Positions 1 through 8,238 of a stretch of DNA of 31,355 nt are shown piece after piece. The stretch is taken from positions 1 to 31,355 of the forward strand of contig DJVH01000077.1 of the NCBI GenBank assembly GCA_002440825.1, read 5' to 3'. How positions within the stretch are numbered: position 1 is the stretch's first letter; each line of letters starts with the position of its first letter. Origin of the DNA: Bacteriovoracaceae bacterium UBA6261. GTDB taxonomy: Bacteria > Bdellovibrionota > Bacteriovoracia > Bacteriovoracales > Bacteriovoracaceae. The notes under the pieces are model-generated. The model did no database searches, had not been told where the DNA came from, and saw nothing but the letters and a program-made list of their open reading frames with translations. The position numbers and the translations under genes are program-made.

Positions 1-1387
1 CGATTTTATCAATCTCATCGAGCATAATAACCGGATTGTTTACTTCAACTCTTTTTAAGGCTTGAACAATTTTTCCAGGCATCGCGCCTACATAAGTTCT
101 TCTGTGTCCCTTAATCTCAGCTTCATCTCTCATACCGCCAAGAGAGAAACGATAAAAGTTTCTTCCTAAAGCAGCAGCGATCGATTTTCCAAGAGATGTT
201 TTACCAACACCTGGAGGACCAGCAAGGCAAAGAATTGTACCGTCGTAAGAAGGTTTCAACTTTCTTACTGCAAGAAATTCAAGAATTCTTTCTTTCGCTT
301 TTTCCAGACCGTAGTGATCTTTCTCTAAAATCTTTTTTGATTCAATAATATCAACATTATCGTTTGTCGATTTCTTCCATGGAAGTTCAATCAACCAAGT
401 TAAATAGGTACGGGCTACGTTGTACTCAGGAGAAGAATCCGGAATCAACTCCAGTCGCTCCAATTCTTCTTTCGCTGTTTTTAAAACAGCTTCAGGCATA
501 CCCACTTTTTCAATTTCTTCCTTGATTCGTTTAATATCACGCGATTTTTCATCTTCTTCCATCCCAAGTTCTGAGCGGATGACTTTCAACTGCTCGCGAA
601 GGAAGTACTCTCTCTGGTACTTGTTAACTTTATCGTTCACTTCATCAGAAATTTTCTTTTGAATGTCTGCTACATCTTTTTCTCTTTTTAAGTAAACGAG
701 AAGCTTTGCAAATCTTTTCTTAACCACAAGAGTTTCAAGGAAATCTTGCGCTTCAGGTATATCGAGAGAAATCGCAAAGGCTACGAGATCAGCAAGCGCC
801 CCTGGAGATGGCGAGTTTAACATCGCAAGCTTCATCTCTTCATTGAAATATGGATTAATTTCAGAAAGTTTTTTAACCTGATTGATGACGGATCTTGTAT
901 AAGCATCAAGTTCTTCGTCGGTTTCAAGAATGTCATCGAAAACTTCAATTCTTGTTTTCAGTATTGGAGATTCAGATAAAATTTCAGAAGCACGGTAACG
1001 TTTCATTCCGTGAACAAGAATGTTTACTGAACCATCTGGCAACTTTAGTTTCTTAACGACTTTACAAAGAACACCGACTTTGTAGATGTCGCCGGATTTG
1101 ATTTCTTTTTTATCAAAATCAATTTCTTCTTCCGGAATGATTTCACCCTCTTCGTCTTTAAGTTCGTTCTTAACGAGGTTAAGAGCTACGTAACCAGTTC
1201 TCAGAAGTGATTCATCAAGTTCAGGAGTAAATTTTTCTTCGCTCAGGATAATCGGAGCGATCATCCCGGGGAAGATCGGGCTGTTCATTATTGGGATGAT
1301 GACGACAACTTCAGGAAGCTTGGGAAGATCTTCTTTTCCTGTAGCTGGTTTCATTTTTACTTGAAATTCATTTTCCATTTCAGACAT
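1..1387 (-). CDS. lon: Lon ATP-dependent protease, N-terminal part (runs off window)
   Basis: This is the first 462 residues of Lon, the cytoplasmic AAA+ serine protease that degrades misfolded and regulatory proteins. The gene leaves the left edge, so the rest of the AAA+ module and the Ser-Lys protease domain are not visible; full-length Lon is usually about 800 residues. Visible parts are an N-terminal LON substrate-binding domain (about residues 20-215, with the typical PIFPGM-like motif), a helical/coiled-coil linker, Walker A GPPGVGKTS near residue 389 and Walker B VIMLDEID near 453 at the window edge. The ATG at 1387 is preceded by TTTGGAG at good spacing. It begins 12 bases after the stop of the AMIN-like gene and may be co-transcribed with it. 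No heat-shock operator is evident. The family call is secure. Confidence 0.97.
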   Translation of the reverse strand, partial: MSEMENEFQVKMKPATGKEDLPKLPEVVVIIPIMNSPIFPGMIAPIILSEEKFTPELDESLLRTGYVALNLVKNELKDEEGEIIPEEEIDFDKKEIKSGDIYKVGVLCKVVKKLKLPDGSVNILVHGMKRYRASEILSESPILKTRIEVFDDILETDEELDAYTRSVINQVKKLSEINPYFNEEMKLAMLNSPSPGALADLVAFAISLDIPEAQDFLETLVVKKRFAKLLVYLKREKDVADIQKKISDEVNDKVNKYQREYFLREQLKVIRSELGMEEDEKSRDIKRIKEEIEKVGMPEAVLKTAKEELERLELIPDSSPEYNVARTYLTWLIELPWKKSTNDNVDIIESKKILEKDHYGLEKAKERILEFLAVRKLKPSYDGTILCLAGPPGVGKTSLGKSIAAALGRNFYRFSLGGMRDEAEIKGHRRTYVGAMPGKIVQALKRVEVNNPVIMLDEIDKI

Positions 1388-1399
1388 GTATACTCCAAA

Positions 1400-1885
1400 T
1401 TAATTTTTAAAATCGATCACGAGACGGCCAGGATTCTCCAGATAAAAAATATCTGCATTCACCTTTGCCTTTAATTTCATTTCCATCGAAACGTAATTGC
1501 TTTCAATTGGAAAGAAATTAACCTTTTCAACAAAGCGAGTACTCGAAATTGTCTGAAGGTCTTTAGCTAATGTGGTATCAAAAAAGTCGATGTAAAGCTT
1601 TTTGTCGGCAGAAGAAATATGCCCATATACTTTTGGTATCTGATTCGTACTGAAATCAATAACAATACGCTCAAAGCCCTGCTTAGGATTGAACGACTGT
1701 CTTATGGCCTTAAGAACGGCTTCCTGCTTAACTCCACCATTGTGAAATATTCCTTTCTCAATATAAATGGATGTTTTGTTGTTGCTTAACTTTCTTATGC
1801 GCTCTTTCATCAAATCTTGAGCTGATGTCAGATTTGAGAAAAAAAGAGCTTCTGAAAGAAGAAGAAAATAGAGAAGGAATTTCAT
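1400..1885 (-). CDS. Exported small protein with AMIN-like domain
   Basis: This 161-residue protein starts with a signal peptide (hydrophobic residues 3-20, likely cleavage after LTSA). The rest resembles a single AMIN domain: alternating beta strands ending in FYLENPGRLVIDF, the characteristic end of AMIN modules that bind peptidoglycan or localise envelope machines. The nearby PilQ carries the same fold at its N terminus. There is no catalytic domain or lipobox, so it is probably a free periplasmic protein. The ATG at 1885 has GAGG about 7 bases upstream. It lies between the metalloprotease gene and lon with small gaps. The AMIN assignment is by motif recognition only; the precise role is unknown. 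Confidence 0.8.
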   Translation of the reverse strand: MKFLLYFLLLSEALFFSNLTSAQDLMKERIRKLSNNKTSIYIEKGIFHNGGVKQEAVLKAIRQSFNPKQGFERIVIDFSTNQIPKVYGHISSADKKLYIDFFDTTLAKDLQTISSTRFVEKVNFFPIESNYVSMEMKLKAKVNADIFYLENPGRLVIDFKN

Positions 1886-1900
1886 TACTTGCCTCGACTG

Positions 1901-1906
1901 ATTATA
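1901..1906 (-). promoter_or_regulatory. Candidate -10 box for the AMIN-like gene
   Basis: A perfect TATAAT (minus strand) lies 16 bases upstream of the start codon, inside a small inverted repeat (TATACT...AGTATA). No convincing -35 box is visible at 16-18 bases. It could start an AMIN-like gene/lon transcript separate from the protease genes. Confidence 0.3.
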
Positions 1907-1928
1907 CTCCTAAAAAGTATAAAACAGC

Positions 1929-3698
1929 TTAGGCCAACTTGCTATATCTACTTAATGCATAAGAGAGAAGAAAGCTTAAAATTAATCCCACCATGAATCC
2001 ACCGGGCCCACCACTCGCGCCATTGTCCATGTCGACGGTCCCACAAGCTGCTGCGGATTTTTTTCTGTCCGCACTGGAAGACGCTGTACCGTTCGCAGAG
2101 TAACTTGTCAGTGCGTAAGTATTAATGGCATCGGGGCATGTTGTGTTATCTGAAAGAACATCTGAACGGGAAGAGATTTGAGTATAAGTACCATCTCCGT
2201 TCTTTTTCACAATATCTGCAGTGGCCAGGTAAAAATAGAGTGAATCAACAAAATTTTCCATTGAAGGAAAATAATCAGCGCGTGTATTTGGAATCCCCGC
2301 GGGAACGGTAGATCTCATGTCCTCCGGGGTAATCTGAATAGTTAAATCATTATCCGACGAAGTTGCTCTGTTAATAGGCAGGTAAATGTCCGTATCAATA
2401 TTCATCCATCCATCGGATTCTTGATTGTATTTAGGATTAATGGCCGTAGTAACACCTGATCGCACGACACTCACGTTAGCCTTGAATGGTGAATAAAAAG
2501 CTTGATTGGAAATTTTCAAATGAACGTACAACGAAGTAGAAGTTGAGATGCTATCCCAATCGCTGATTTGAGATAAGTTCAAACGAAATTTATCAACGGC
2601 TGTTCCGGACAGTATTTCTGCGTTGGAAAAGAAGCCCACAAAACTTCCACCCAATCCGCTTTGAGAATAAGAATTCACATCAAACTGAGTGCTGAGTGCA
2701 TTTTTATCCTGAAGATATTCCGGAGGAGAATCTAATCCACAACGAATCGTCACCTTCCCCACTTCAATCAGACCGCTGCTTAATCGAATCGCTTGTGGAA
2801 AACCTTCAGAGCTGGCACCACACGTTTGGTAAAAACTTCCACGGTATTTGGTTGAAGATTCGCAAAAATCACTTCTCACATTGGCATAATTCGTAGGCAA
2901 ACCGATTTGTTTGACCGGGCTTGTATAAATTAAATACTGATCATTTTGAGGAAGACCATCTATGCGAAAACGGCCATTCGTTTCACTAAGAGTTGAAGCT
3001 GCTACCTTTCCCGTTTTAACGGAGATAGCCTGGACATGAGCTCCAAAAACAGGGATCAGATTTTTCCCACCGATGATTGTTCCGCTCAATGCCCCCATGC
3101 TTACGTTGCCATTTGGATAAAGTGAATACAAGCCGGCTTTATCATCTGAATTAACTTCATGCTGACCGCGGGAAAGAGAATAAAACATTGTTGAACCAGA
3201 AACTTGTCCGTGCCCAAGTCCTAAAAAATGTCCGGCTTCATGAGTAATCACATTTCCCAAATAAGATGGGTCCGTTGAAATTGTAGAAAAAATAAAATTA
3301 TCATTGATTAAAATATCAGCTTCAACAATTTCGCCGTTAGTTTCCTGAAAGCCGACCTGAGTGATACCAATAACCCCTGTCCCGTTAAAGACATTGGCAT
3401 CAGTCGAAAAATAAACTTCGTTAAACTCTTCCAGCCCTTTGTTGACTGTCGAATTTTTTCTTAATGTTACATTGGCGACATCATTCCATTGAGCAATCGA
3501 GGCAGCAGCGATATTTTGAACAGTGGTTTCATCAAGAGACTGCCCATTCTGGGAATTAACGTAAACATCAATGACGGTGCTAGCAGCAGGCCAGTGTACA
3601 GCAACTCCATTTTTGGTCTGATTCAAAACGTAGGCATTCGCCATTTGCAGGTGGCAAATGAAAAACAAAAAGAATAAATATTTTTTTGCTTTATTCAC
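1929..3698 (-). CDS. Secreted matrixin-type (M10) zinc metalloprotease with C-terminal anchor
   Basis: This 589-residue protein has a signal peptide (residues 1-22), then a catalytic domain with the zinc motif HEAGHFLGLGH at 153-163 and a following STMFY Met-turn near 169-173, as in metzincins of the matrixin type. A carboxypeptidase-regulatory-like beta sandwich follows at about 203-265. The remainder is beta-rich without a recognised domain. The last 35 residues are a Gly/Ala/Ser-rich segment with GGPGG, one hydrophobic helix and a short basic end (SRYSKLA), the architecture of a C-terminal surface-sorting tag. The start is GTG at 3698, overlapping the upstream gene's stop by 8 bases, so the two are probably translationally coupled. 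It probably acts outside the cytoplasm on proteins; the substrate is unknown. Confidence 0.88.
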   Translation of the reverse strand: MNKAKKYLFFLFFICHLQMANAYVLNQTKNGVAVHWPAASTVIDVYVNSQNGQSLDETTVQNIAAASIAQWNDVANVTLRKNSTVNKGLEEFNEVYFSTDANVFNGTGVIGITQVGFQETNGEIVEADILINDNFIFSTISTDPSYLGNVITHEAGHFLGLGHGQVSGSTMFYSLSRGQHEVNSDDKAGLYSLYPNGNVSMGALSGTIIGGKNLIPVFGAHVQAISVKTGKVAASTLSETNGRFRIDGLPQNDQYLIYTSPVKQIGLPTNYANVRSDFCESSTKYRGSFYQTCGASSEGFPQAIRLSSGLIEVGKVTIRCGLDSPPEYLQDKNALSTQFDVNSYSQSGLGGSFVGFFSNAEILSGTAVDKFRLNLSQISDWDSISTSTSLYVHLKISNQAFYSPFKANVSVVRSGVTTAINPKYNQESDGWMNIDTDIYLPINRATSSDNDLTIQITPEDMRSTVPAGIPNTRADYFPSMENFVDSLYFYLATADIVKKNGDGTYTQISSRSDVLSDNTTCPDAINTYALTSYSANGTASSSADRKKSAAACGTVDMDNGASGGPGGFMVGLILSFLLSYALSRYSKLA

Positions 3699-4416
3699 GT
3701 TTGTTCAGTTGTCCATTCTGTCCAATTTTAAAAAAGATTAACCCAAAGAAAAATGTTACCAGGATCAGGGCACTCCAGAAGAAAACCGGTATTTCTTCAG
3801 TGGCAGCTGATTCCTGAGCTGGCGCTCTTTTTTCAAATGTAAAATGTTTTTCAGGCAGAGGTGGCACTCTCACGAAAGTTGGTTTCCCGTCAATCTTCAA
3901 AGGAGCAGCCGAAAGCTTCCACTTTTCCTTTATCAACTCAATCATCTTCTCTTTAGAAATTCGACCGATATTTAGATCGAATGGAAAAACTTCTGATACG
4001 TAGTAGTCTTTGCCTTCAATGTTTTGAATTTTATATTTTCCAAGAGTGAAATTGCTTAGATAAATTTTCGATTCGATTTTCTTTAAGAGCAGAAAAGTCT
4101 TCTCCCCTTCTTTGAAGACCGGAGCCCCGTCTATCATTGATGTAACGCCCTCATAAGTCCCGCCCGGCATCGCTAATTTCAAATGTTGATTATCGAGATC
4201 ATCTGGAGAAAGATTATACGATTCCAGAATATCAAAAACATATTCTGTCATAATGGCGCCGGCTGAGTTTTTAAAAACATGCGATGAAGCAAGTTTTACT
4301 TCAGCAGCAGAAGTGGCTTCGTCAATTTGTTTATCAAAGGGCAATGGAAAAAACATCGTTGCAAACGCTGCGTTTGCAGTCATCAAAAATAAAAATAACC
4401 AGACCTTTTTCAGCAT
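3691..4416 (-). CDS. Exported, C-terminally membrane-anchored protein paired with the metalloprotease
   Basis: This protein of about 241 residues begins with a signal peptide (MLKKVWLF... to about residue 20) and ends with a hydrophobic helix (VFFWSALILVTFFFGLIFF) and a basic tail. The middle contains a beta-rich domain with MPGGTYEG and GAPVFKEGEKTFLLL, which I recall from families of exported proteins found beside matrixin proteases in Myxococcota-like bacteria; that recollection is not proof. A TTG lies 18 bases upstream in frame, but the ATG at 4416 is favoured because GGGAG sits 6 bases before it and falls inside the longer version. The function is unknown. The overlap with the protease gene suggests a partner, inhibitor or anchor. 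Confidence 0.75.
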   Translation of the reverse strand: MLKKVWLFLFLMTANAAFATMFFPLPFDKQIDEATSAAEVKLASSHVFKNSAGAIMTEYVFDILESYNLSPDDLDNQHLKLAMPGGTYEGVTSMIDGAPVFKEGEKTFLLLKKIESKIYLSNFTLGKYKIQNIEGKDYYVSEVFPFDLNIGRISKEKMIELIKEKWKLSAAPLKIDGKPTFVRVPPLPEKHFTFEKRAPAQESAATEEIPVFFWSALILVTFFFGLIFFKIGQNGQLNKRE

Positions 4417-4473
4417 GAAATTCTCCCGTATCAATTAATATTTTATCGGGAATTCCCTGGGGAAATTGATGAA

Positions 4474-4507
4474 AAAAACGAAAAAAAGTGTCTAAAGTTT
4501 AGACACT
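4474..4507 (-). terminator. Rho-independent terminator after the UvrA-like gene
   Basis: An inverted repeat AGTGTCTAAA/TTTAGACACT (4487-4507) is followed on the minus strand by a T-rich run (TTTTTT CG TTTTTTT). It sits 25 bases past the stop codon of the UvrA-like gene and before the metalloprotease pair, so it separates the two units. Confidence 0.85.
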
Positions 4508-4531
4508 ATCTTCACTGATAAAGCTTTATAA

Positions 4532-7135
4532 TCAGAATGTAATCTTGTGGCCGGCTATCAATTGAAAGAAGGGATTCTGGTCAATGACAACCAAAGTGTT
4601 ATGACTGCCAGTTAATTGGTGCAAAAGTTCAGCTAGTGGCGGGAATTCATGGTGGGAAAGTCCGCTGGTCAGGTTTTCAAAAACGATAAAGGTATTCTCA
4701 ACTTTCTTATCGAGCAAAGAAAGCAATTGAAGTCTTTGTCTCTCACCTCCGGACAAAGAAGTGAGTGTTCGATCCAGGGACAGATAATCCAGTTTCAGAA
4801 TTTTAAAGTACTCCCAGATTCTTTTTCCTTTAGGTGTCAGTTTAATATGGGGAAGGACTTCGCTCAAAGGCCGGCTGAATGCTTCGTAAGCCGTTATCTG
4901 TCCATCAGAAATATTGGCATAATACGGTTTGAGTTTTTTTCCCTGACAGTCTTCACAGACAAATTCAACATCTTCCATAAATTGCATTTCTACAATTTTC
5001 ACACCGCGACCTTCACAGCTTGAACATTGACCTAATTCTGAATTGGAGGAAAAATGTCCTTCTTTCAGTCCCAGCTTTCGGGATACTTCAAGTGAGGCAA
5101 AGTATTTTCTCACAAAGCCGCCCAGGTCGGTGTAAGTCGCCACAGTTGAACGAGAACTTATTTTATCCAGATCGCTGTTGATCAAAATAACGTCTTCAAA
5201 CTGTTCTATCCCTTTTAGTTTTTTAAAATTGTATTCTTCGTAACTCAGTCGAGTGCCGTAAATATTCTTATGAATCTCATTGGCAATCATATTGACAATG
5301 AAAGACGTTTTTCCGGTTCCAGACTCTCCACAAACCCAGTTAATCGTATTTTTCTGAACAAGGATCTGCTTGCGGAAAAGGTTTCTGATCTCAGCATCAC
5401 AGAGTTCAATAAATTCTTTTTTCTCTGGACCTTTAAAGTTAAATGGCGGCAGAATAATTTTGGGCGCTTTATATTTTCCCTGTGAAAGAACCTGTCCTCC
5501 TCTCGCACCGGCCGCAGGACCCATCTCGACAACTTCATCTGATTCCGCTTTTAAATACTCCGAGTGCTCAACCATGAGAATGGTGTTTCCCTGATCTCGA
5601 AGCAGCCTGAGATATTTCACCATTTTTTCCTGAGTCGACTGACTAAGGCCCAGGCTAGGTTCATCTAGAACAAACAAAGATTGCGATCCTTCATAAGATA
5701 AATATTTTGCCAGTAACAAACGTTGATATTCACTGGAACTCATCGAACGAACTTTTCTGGTATTCTGTAAATGCCCTAATCCTAAATCATCGGCCACAGA
5801 ATAGAGTCTCTCCAGCTTGTTGAAAGAATTGTCGAGTTTTTCGTGAGCAATTTGTTTTTTCTGATCAGTTTTGATTTTTTGAATTAACTTTAAAGAATCT
5901 TTTAAATTGAGCTTTAAAAAATCCTGATAGCGGGCAATTTCTTTCTCCAAAACAATCGTGAGGCTTCCTGCTTTTTGAGAAACACGAGTCCCTTCACAAA
6001 CAGTGCAAAGAACTTCTCTTTGCATGCTTCTCATGTAAATCCTGATATTTTTTTTATAGCGAAGAGATTTCAAATACTCAAAGTAGGAATTAAAACCTTC
6101 ATACTTGCCATGACCTTCATATAAAAAAGTCCACTTGCTTTCAGGCAAATCCTGAAAGGGCACATCGACATCAATTCCCACTTTTTTACACTCACGCAAA
6201 AATGTTGGAAACAAATGTTCAAAGCGTGAAAAAAGTAAGAAATTGATCGCACCTTCGCGAATCGATTTTGTGGGATCTTTCACAAGTTTTTCACGATCGT
6301 ATTCGAGCAACATGCCATGGCCCTGGCAATGCGAACAAGCGCCAAGGGCATTGAGCGGAGACAAACTTTCCACGTACTCCACTTTTACCTGCTCCGCTTT
6401 ATGTGAACAATAAGGGCATTTCAATTCAAATTGATTTTTGATTTCAAAACTTTTCTTTAAACCCAAAACATAAAATCGCAGTGCAATTCCTTGAGGCAAA
6501 TTAAATTCTTTCAATTTGTCTCCAAGACTACCAAGGCCCTTCACCTTTACTCTCACCAGTTCATACCAAGGATCGTTTTCATTAAAAGGACGCAATTCTT
6601 TTTCAAAAGAACGCGCTGGATTCATTTCAGCTGAAACACTTCTGCGGTAATCACTCGCAGTCACAAAAGCATGAACAGCATCATCGTCGTTTATATTTTT
6701 AAGCGATTTTATTTTGGCAAAGACCTCCTCAAAGGAAGCCACTTTTTCGTAAGGAACATGATGATCGGGACAGACAAAACTTCCCAGCACCATGAAGATT
6801 CTCTGCAATCTTTCATGTCCGCCCAGAACATCCAAGGCGACAGGGCGAGAATTGATAACCGGATTGTGTTGAGGAAGCCCCCAGGCCGGCAATACGGGAT
6901 AAATGCTGTCGACTTGAGCAACGTGCGGGATCTCCCAAAAAAACTTCATATCGGTTGGTAACGAATTAATGAAACGTCTTTTGGATTCAGTGAGAAGAGT
7001 GTGAAACGCGAGCGAAGATTTTCCTGAGCCGCTTGGACCGGCCACACAGGTAATCTTATTCATTTTGATATCAATGTTTACATTTTTGAGATTGTGAGTT
7101 TTAGCGCCGCGAATTTGGATTACATCAGTAGACAT
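4532..7135 (-). CDS. Divergent UvrA-like double ABC ATPase
   Basis: This 867-residue protein has UvrA architecture: Walker A GPSGSGKSS (33-41), CxxC zinc pairs at 240/243 and 267/270, Walker B VLDEPS (489-494) and H524 of the H-loop. The second ATPase has Walker A GESGTGKTS (603-611), CxxC pairs at 704/707 and 727/730, and signature LSGGERQR (794-801). Several key motifs are changed. The first signature reads MSSSEYQR (465-472) rather than LSGGE. The second Walker B reads FENLTSG, replacing Asp-Glu by Glu-Asn (820-821). The second H-loop histidine is Gln853. Canonical UvrA is about 940 residues, so this is probably a paralogue and not the housekeeping repair protein. A DNA-damage or other DNA-binding role is inferred only. 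The ATG is forced by an in-frame TAA just upstream, and no ribosome-binding site is seen. Confidence 0.88.
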   Translation of the reverse strand: MSTDVIQIRGAKTHNLKNVNIDIKMNKITCVAGPSGSGKSSLAFHTLLTESKRRFINSLPTDMKFFWEIPHVAQVDSIYPVLPAWGLPQHNPVINSRPVALDVLGGHERLQRIFMVLGSFVCPDHHVPYEKVASFEEVFAKIKSLKNINDDDAVHAFVTASDYRRSVSAEMNPARSFEKELRPFNENDPWYELVRVKVKGLGSLGDKLKEFNLPQGIALRFYVLGLKKSFEIKNQFELKCPYCSHKAEQVKVEYVESLSPLNALGACSHCQGHGMLLEYDREKLVKDPTKSIREGAINFLLFSRFEHLFPTFLRECKKVGIDVDVPFQDLPESKWTFLYEGHGKYEGFNSYFEYLKSLRYKKNIRIYMRSMQREVLCTVCEGTRVSQKAGSLTIVLEKEIARYQDFLKLNLKDSLKLIQKIKTDQKKQIAHEKLDNSFNKLERLYSVADDLGLGHLQNTRKVRSMSSSEYQRLLLAKYLSYEGSQSLFVLDEPSLGLSQSTQEKMVKYLRLLRDQGNTILMVEHSEYLKAESDEVVEMGPAAGARGGQVLSQGKYKAPKIILPPFNFKGPEKKEFIELCDAEIRNLFRKQILVQKNTINWVCGESGTGKTSFIVNMIANEIHKNIYGTRLSYEEYNFKKLKGIEQFEDVILINSDLDKISSRSTVATYTDLGGFVRKYFASLEVSRKLGLKEGHFSSNSELGQCSSCEGRGVKIVEMQFMEDVEFVCEDCQGKKLKPYYANISDGQITAYEAFSRPLSEVLPHIKLTPKGKRIWEYFKILKLDYLSLDRTLTSLSGGERQRLQLLSLLDKKVENTFIVFENLTSGLSHHEFPPLAELLHQLTGSHNTLVVIDQNPFFQLIAGHKITF

Positions 7136-7153
7136 GGACGAATATTAAGGCCT

Positions 7154-7188
7154 GAAAACAAAAAAGCCCACATTTCTGTGGGCTTTTG
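7154..7188 (-). terminator. Rho-independent terminator after rpsI
   Basis: An 11-base-pair stem AAAAGCCCACA/TGTGGGCTTTT (7162-7187) with a TTTC loop is followed on the minus strand by TTTTTTG TTTT. It is 26 bases past the rpsI stop. The repeat is nearly symmetrical with an A-rich flank, but no plus-strand gene uses it. Confidence 0.93.
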
Positions 7189-7213
7189 TATGTCGAAAAT
7201 AGATAGACAAATA

Positions 7214-7618
7214 TTATCTTTTTGAGAATTGGTATCTTTTTCTTGCACCAGAACGACCAGCTTTCTTTCTTTCAACTGCTCTGTCGTCTCTTGTTAAGAA
7301 ACCAGCAGCTTTAAGTTCACCGCGAAGAGCAGGTTGAACTTTAAGAAGTGCGCGAGAAATACCAAGTCTGATTGCTCCAGCTTGTCCAGTAATACCGCCA
7401 CCATTAACATTGATAACGAAGTCATACTTGTCAGCAGTTTTCGTTAGGTTAAGTGGTTGGTTAACAACGTATAGGTTAGTCCCTAGTTTAAAGAAGTTTG
7501 TCACATCTCTTTTGTTAACGATGATTTTTCCTGAACCAGAAGCTAGATAAACTCTTGCTACAGCAGTTTTTCTTCTTCCAATAGCGTGTGCGTCGTATGT
7601 TTTACCTTTTGCAGCCAT
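7214..7618 (-). CDS. rpsI: 30S ribosomal protein S9
   Basis: This 134-residue small-subunit protein matches S9 throughout: AIGRRKTAVARVYL near the N terminus, the GGGITGQAGAIRLGISRAL core, and the conserved basic end finishing QFSKR, whose final Lys-Arg reaches the P-site tRNA. Its length is normal for the family (about 130). AAGGA lies upstream of the ATG. It follows rplM by 14 bases, the near-universal rplM-rpsI operon, and is closed by a strong terminator. Confidence 0.98.
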   Translation of the reverse strand: MAAKGKTYDAHAIGRRKTAVARVYLASGSGKIIVNKRDVTNFFKLGTNLYVVNQPLNLTKTADKYDFVINVNGGGITGQAGAIRLGISRALLKVQPALRGELKAAGFLTRDDRAVERKKAGRSGARKRYQFSKR

Positions 7619-7632
7619 ATTTATTCCTTATA

Positions 7633-8073
7633 TTACTTTAATTTGTATTCAACTGGGTTTTGAGCAGCGTGATCATGAGATGCACCTGCGAAAACTTTTA
7701 GCTTAGTAAGTTGTTTTCTTCCAAGTGTATTTTTTGGGAGCATGCCTTTAACAGCTTCCATGATGATTAATTCTGGGTGTTTTTCAAGTTGCTCTTGAGC
7801 AGTTCTTTTCTTGATTCCACCAGTGAAGTTAGTGTGCCAGAAATATTCTTTATCTGCCCACTTATTTCCTGTGAATTTAACTTTATCTGCGTTGATAACA
7901 ACAACATAGTCACCAGAATCAGTGTTATATGTGAATTTTGGATTGTGTCTTCCACGAAGAAGATCAGCGATTTGAGTAGCTAATCTACCTACGATTTGGT
8001 CTTGAGCATCGACCACGAACCATTTTTTGTCTGCTTCAGCTGGCTTTAGAACGAACGATTTCTGAGTATACAT
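7633..8073 (-). CDS. rplM: 50S ribosomal protein L13
   Basis: This 146-residue large-subunit protein has the L13 hallmarks: KKWFVVDAQDQIVGRLAT near the N terminus, LLRGRHNPKFTYNTDSGDYVVVINADKV, and MLPKNTLGRKQLTKLKVF toward the end. Typical length is about 142. The ATG at 8073 has AAGGGAAAG upstream. It is first in the rplM-rpsI operon. The 165 bases before it must hold its promoter unless it is read through from the Omp85 gene; I saw no clear terminator there and only a weak TATATT at about 8140-8145. Confidence 0.98.
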   Translation of the reverse strand: MYTQKSFVLKPAEADKKWFVVDAQDQIVGRLATQIADLLRGRHNPKFTYNTDSGDYVVVINADKVKFTGNKWADKEYFWHTNFTGGIKKRTAQEQLEKHPELIIMEAVKGMLPKNTLGRKQLTKLKVFAGASHDHAAQNPVEYKLK

Positions 8074-8238
8074 ACGCTTTCCCTTAAAGTGATCCCTTCA
8101 AATAATTTTCGACTGTGAAAATCACGAAGTATTAATTCAAATATAAAATGCAGAAAAATGCAAGTGTTGTCCCTTATACGTAAAATTATGGCCCCTCGTC
8201 AAGCACTTCTTCTGGAAAAGTAAGGCCAAATAAAGACC

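Noticed and set aside
4532..7135. Canonical UvrA of nucleotide excision repair
   Set aside because: Signature 1, Walker B2 and H-loop 2 are substituted and the protein is about 70 residues short; it is better called UvrA-like.
8074..8238. A terminator or leader regulator between the Omp85 gene and rplM
   Set aside because: Only a long-range GGCC/GGCC pairing without a T run was found, and no recognisable L13-binding leader structure could be supported.
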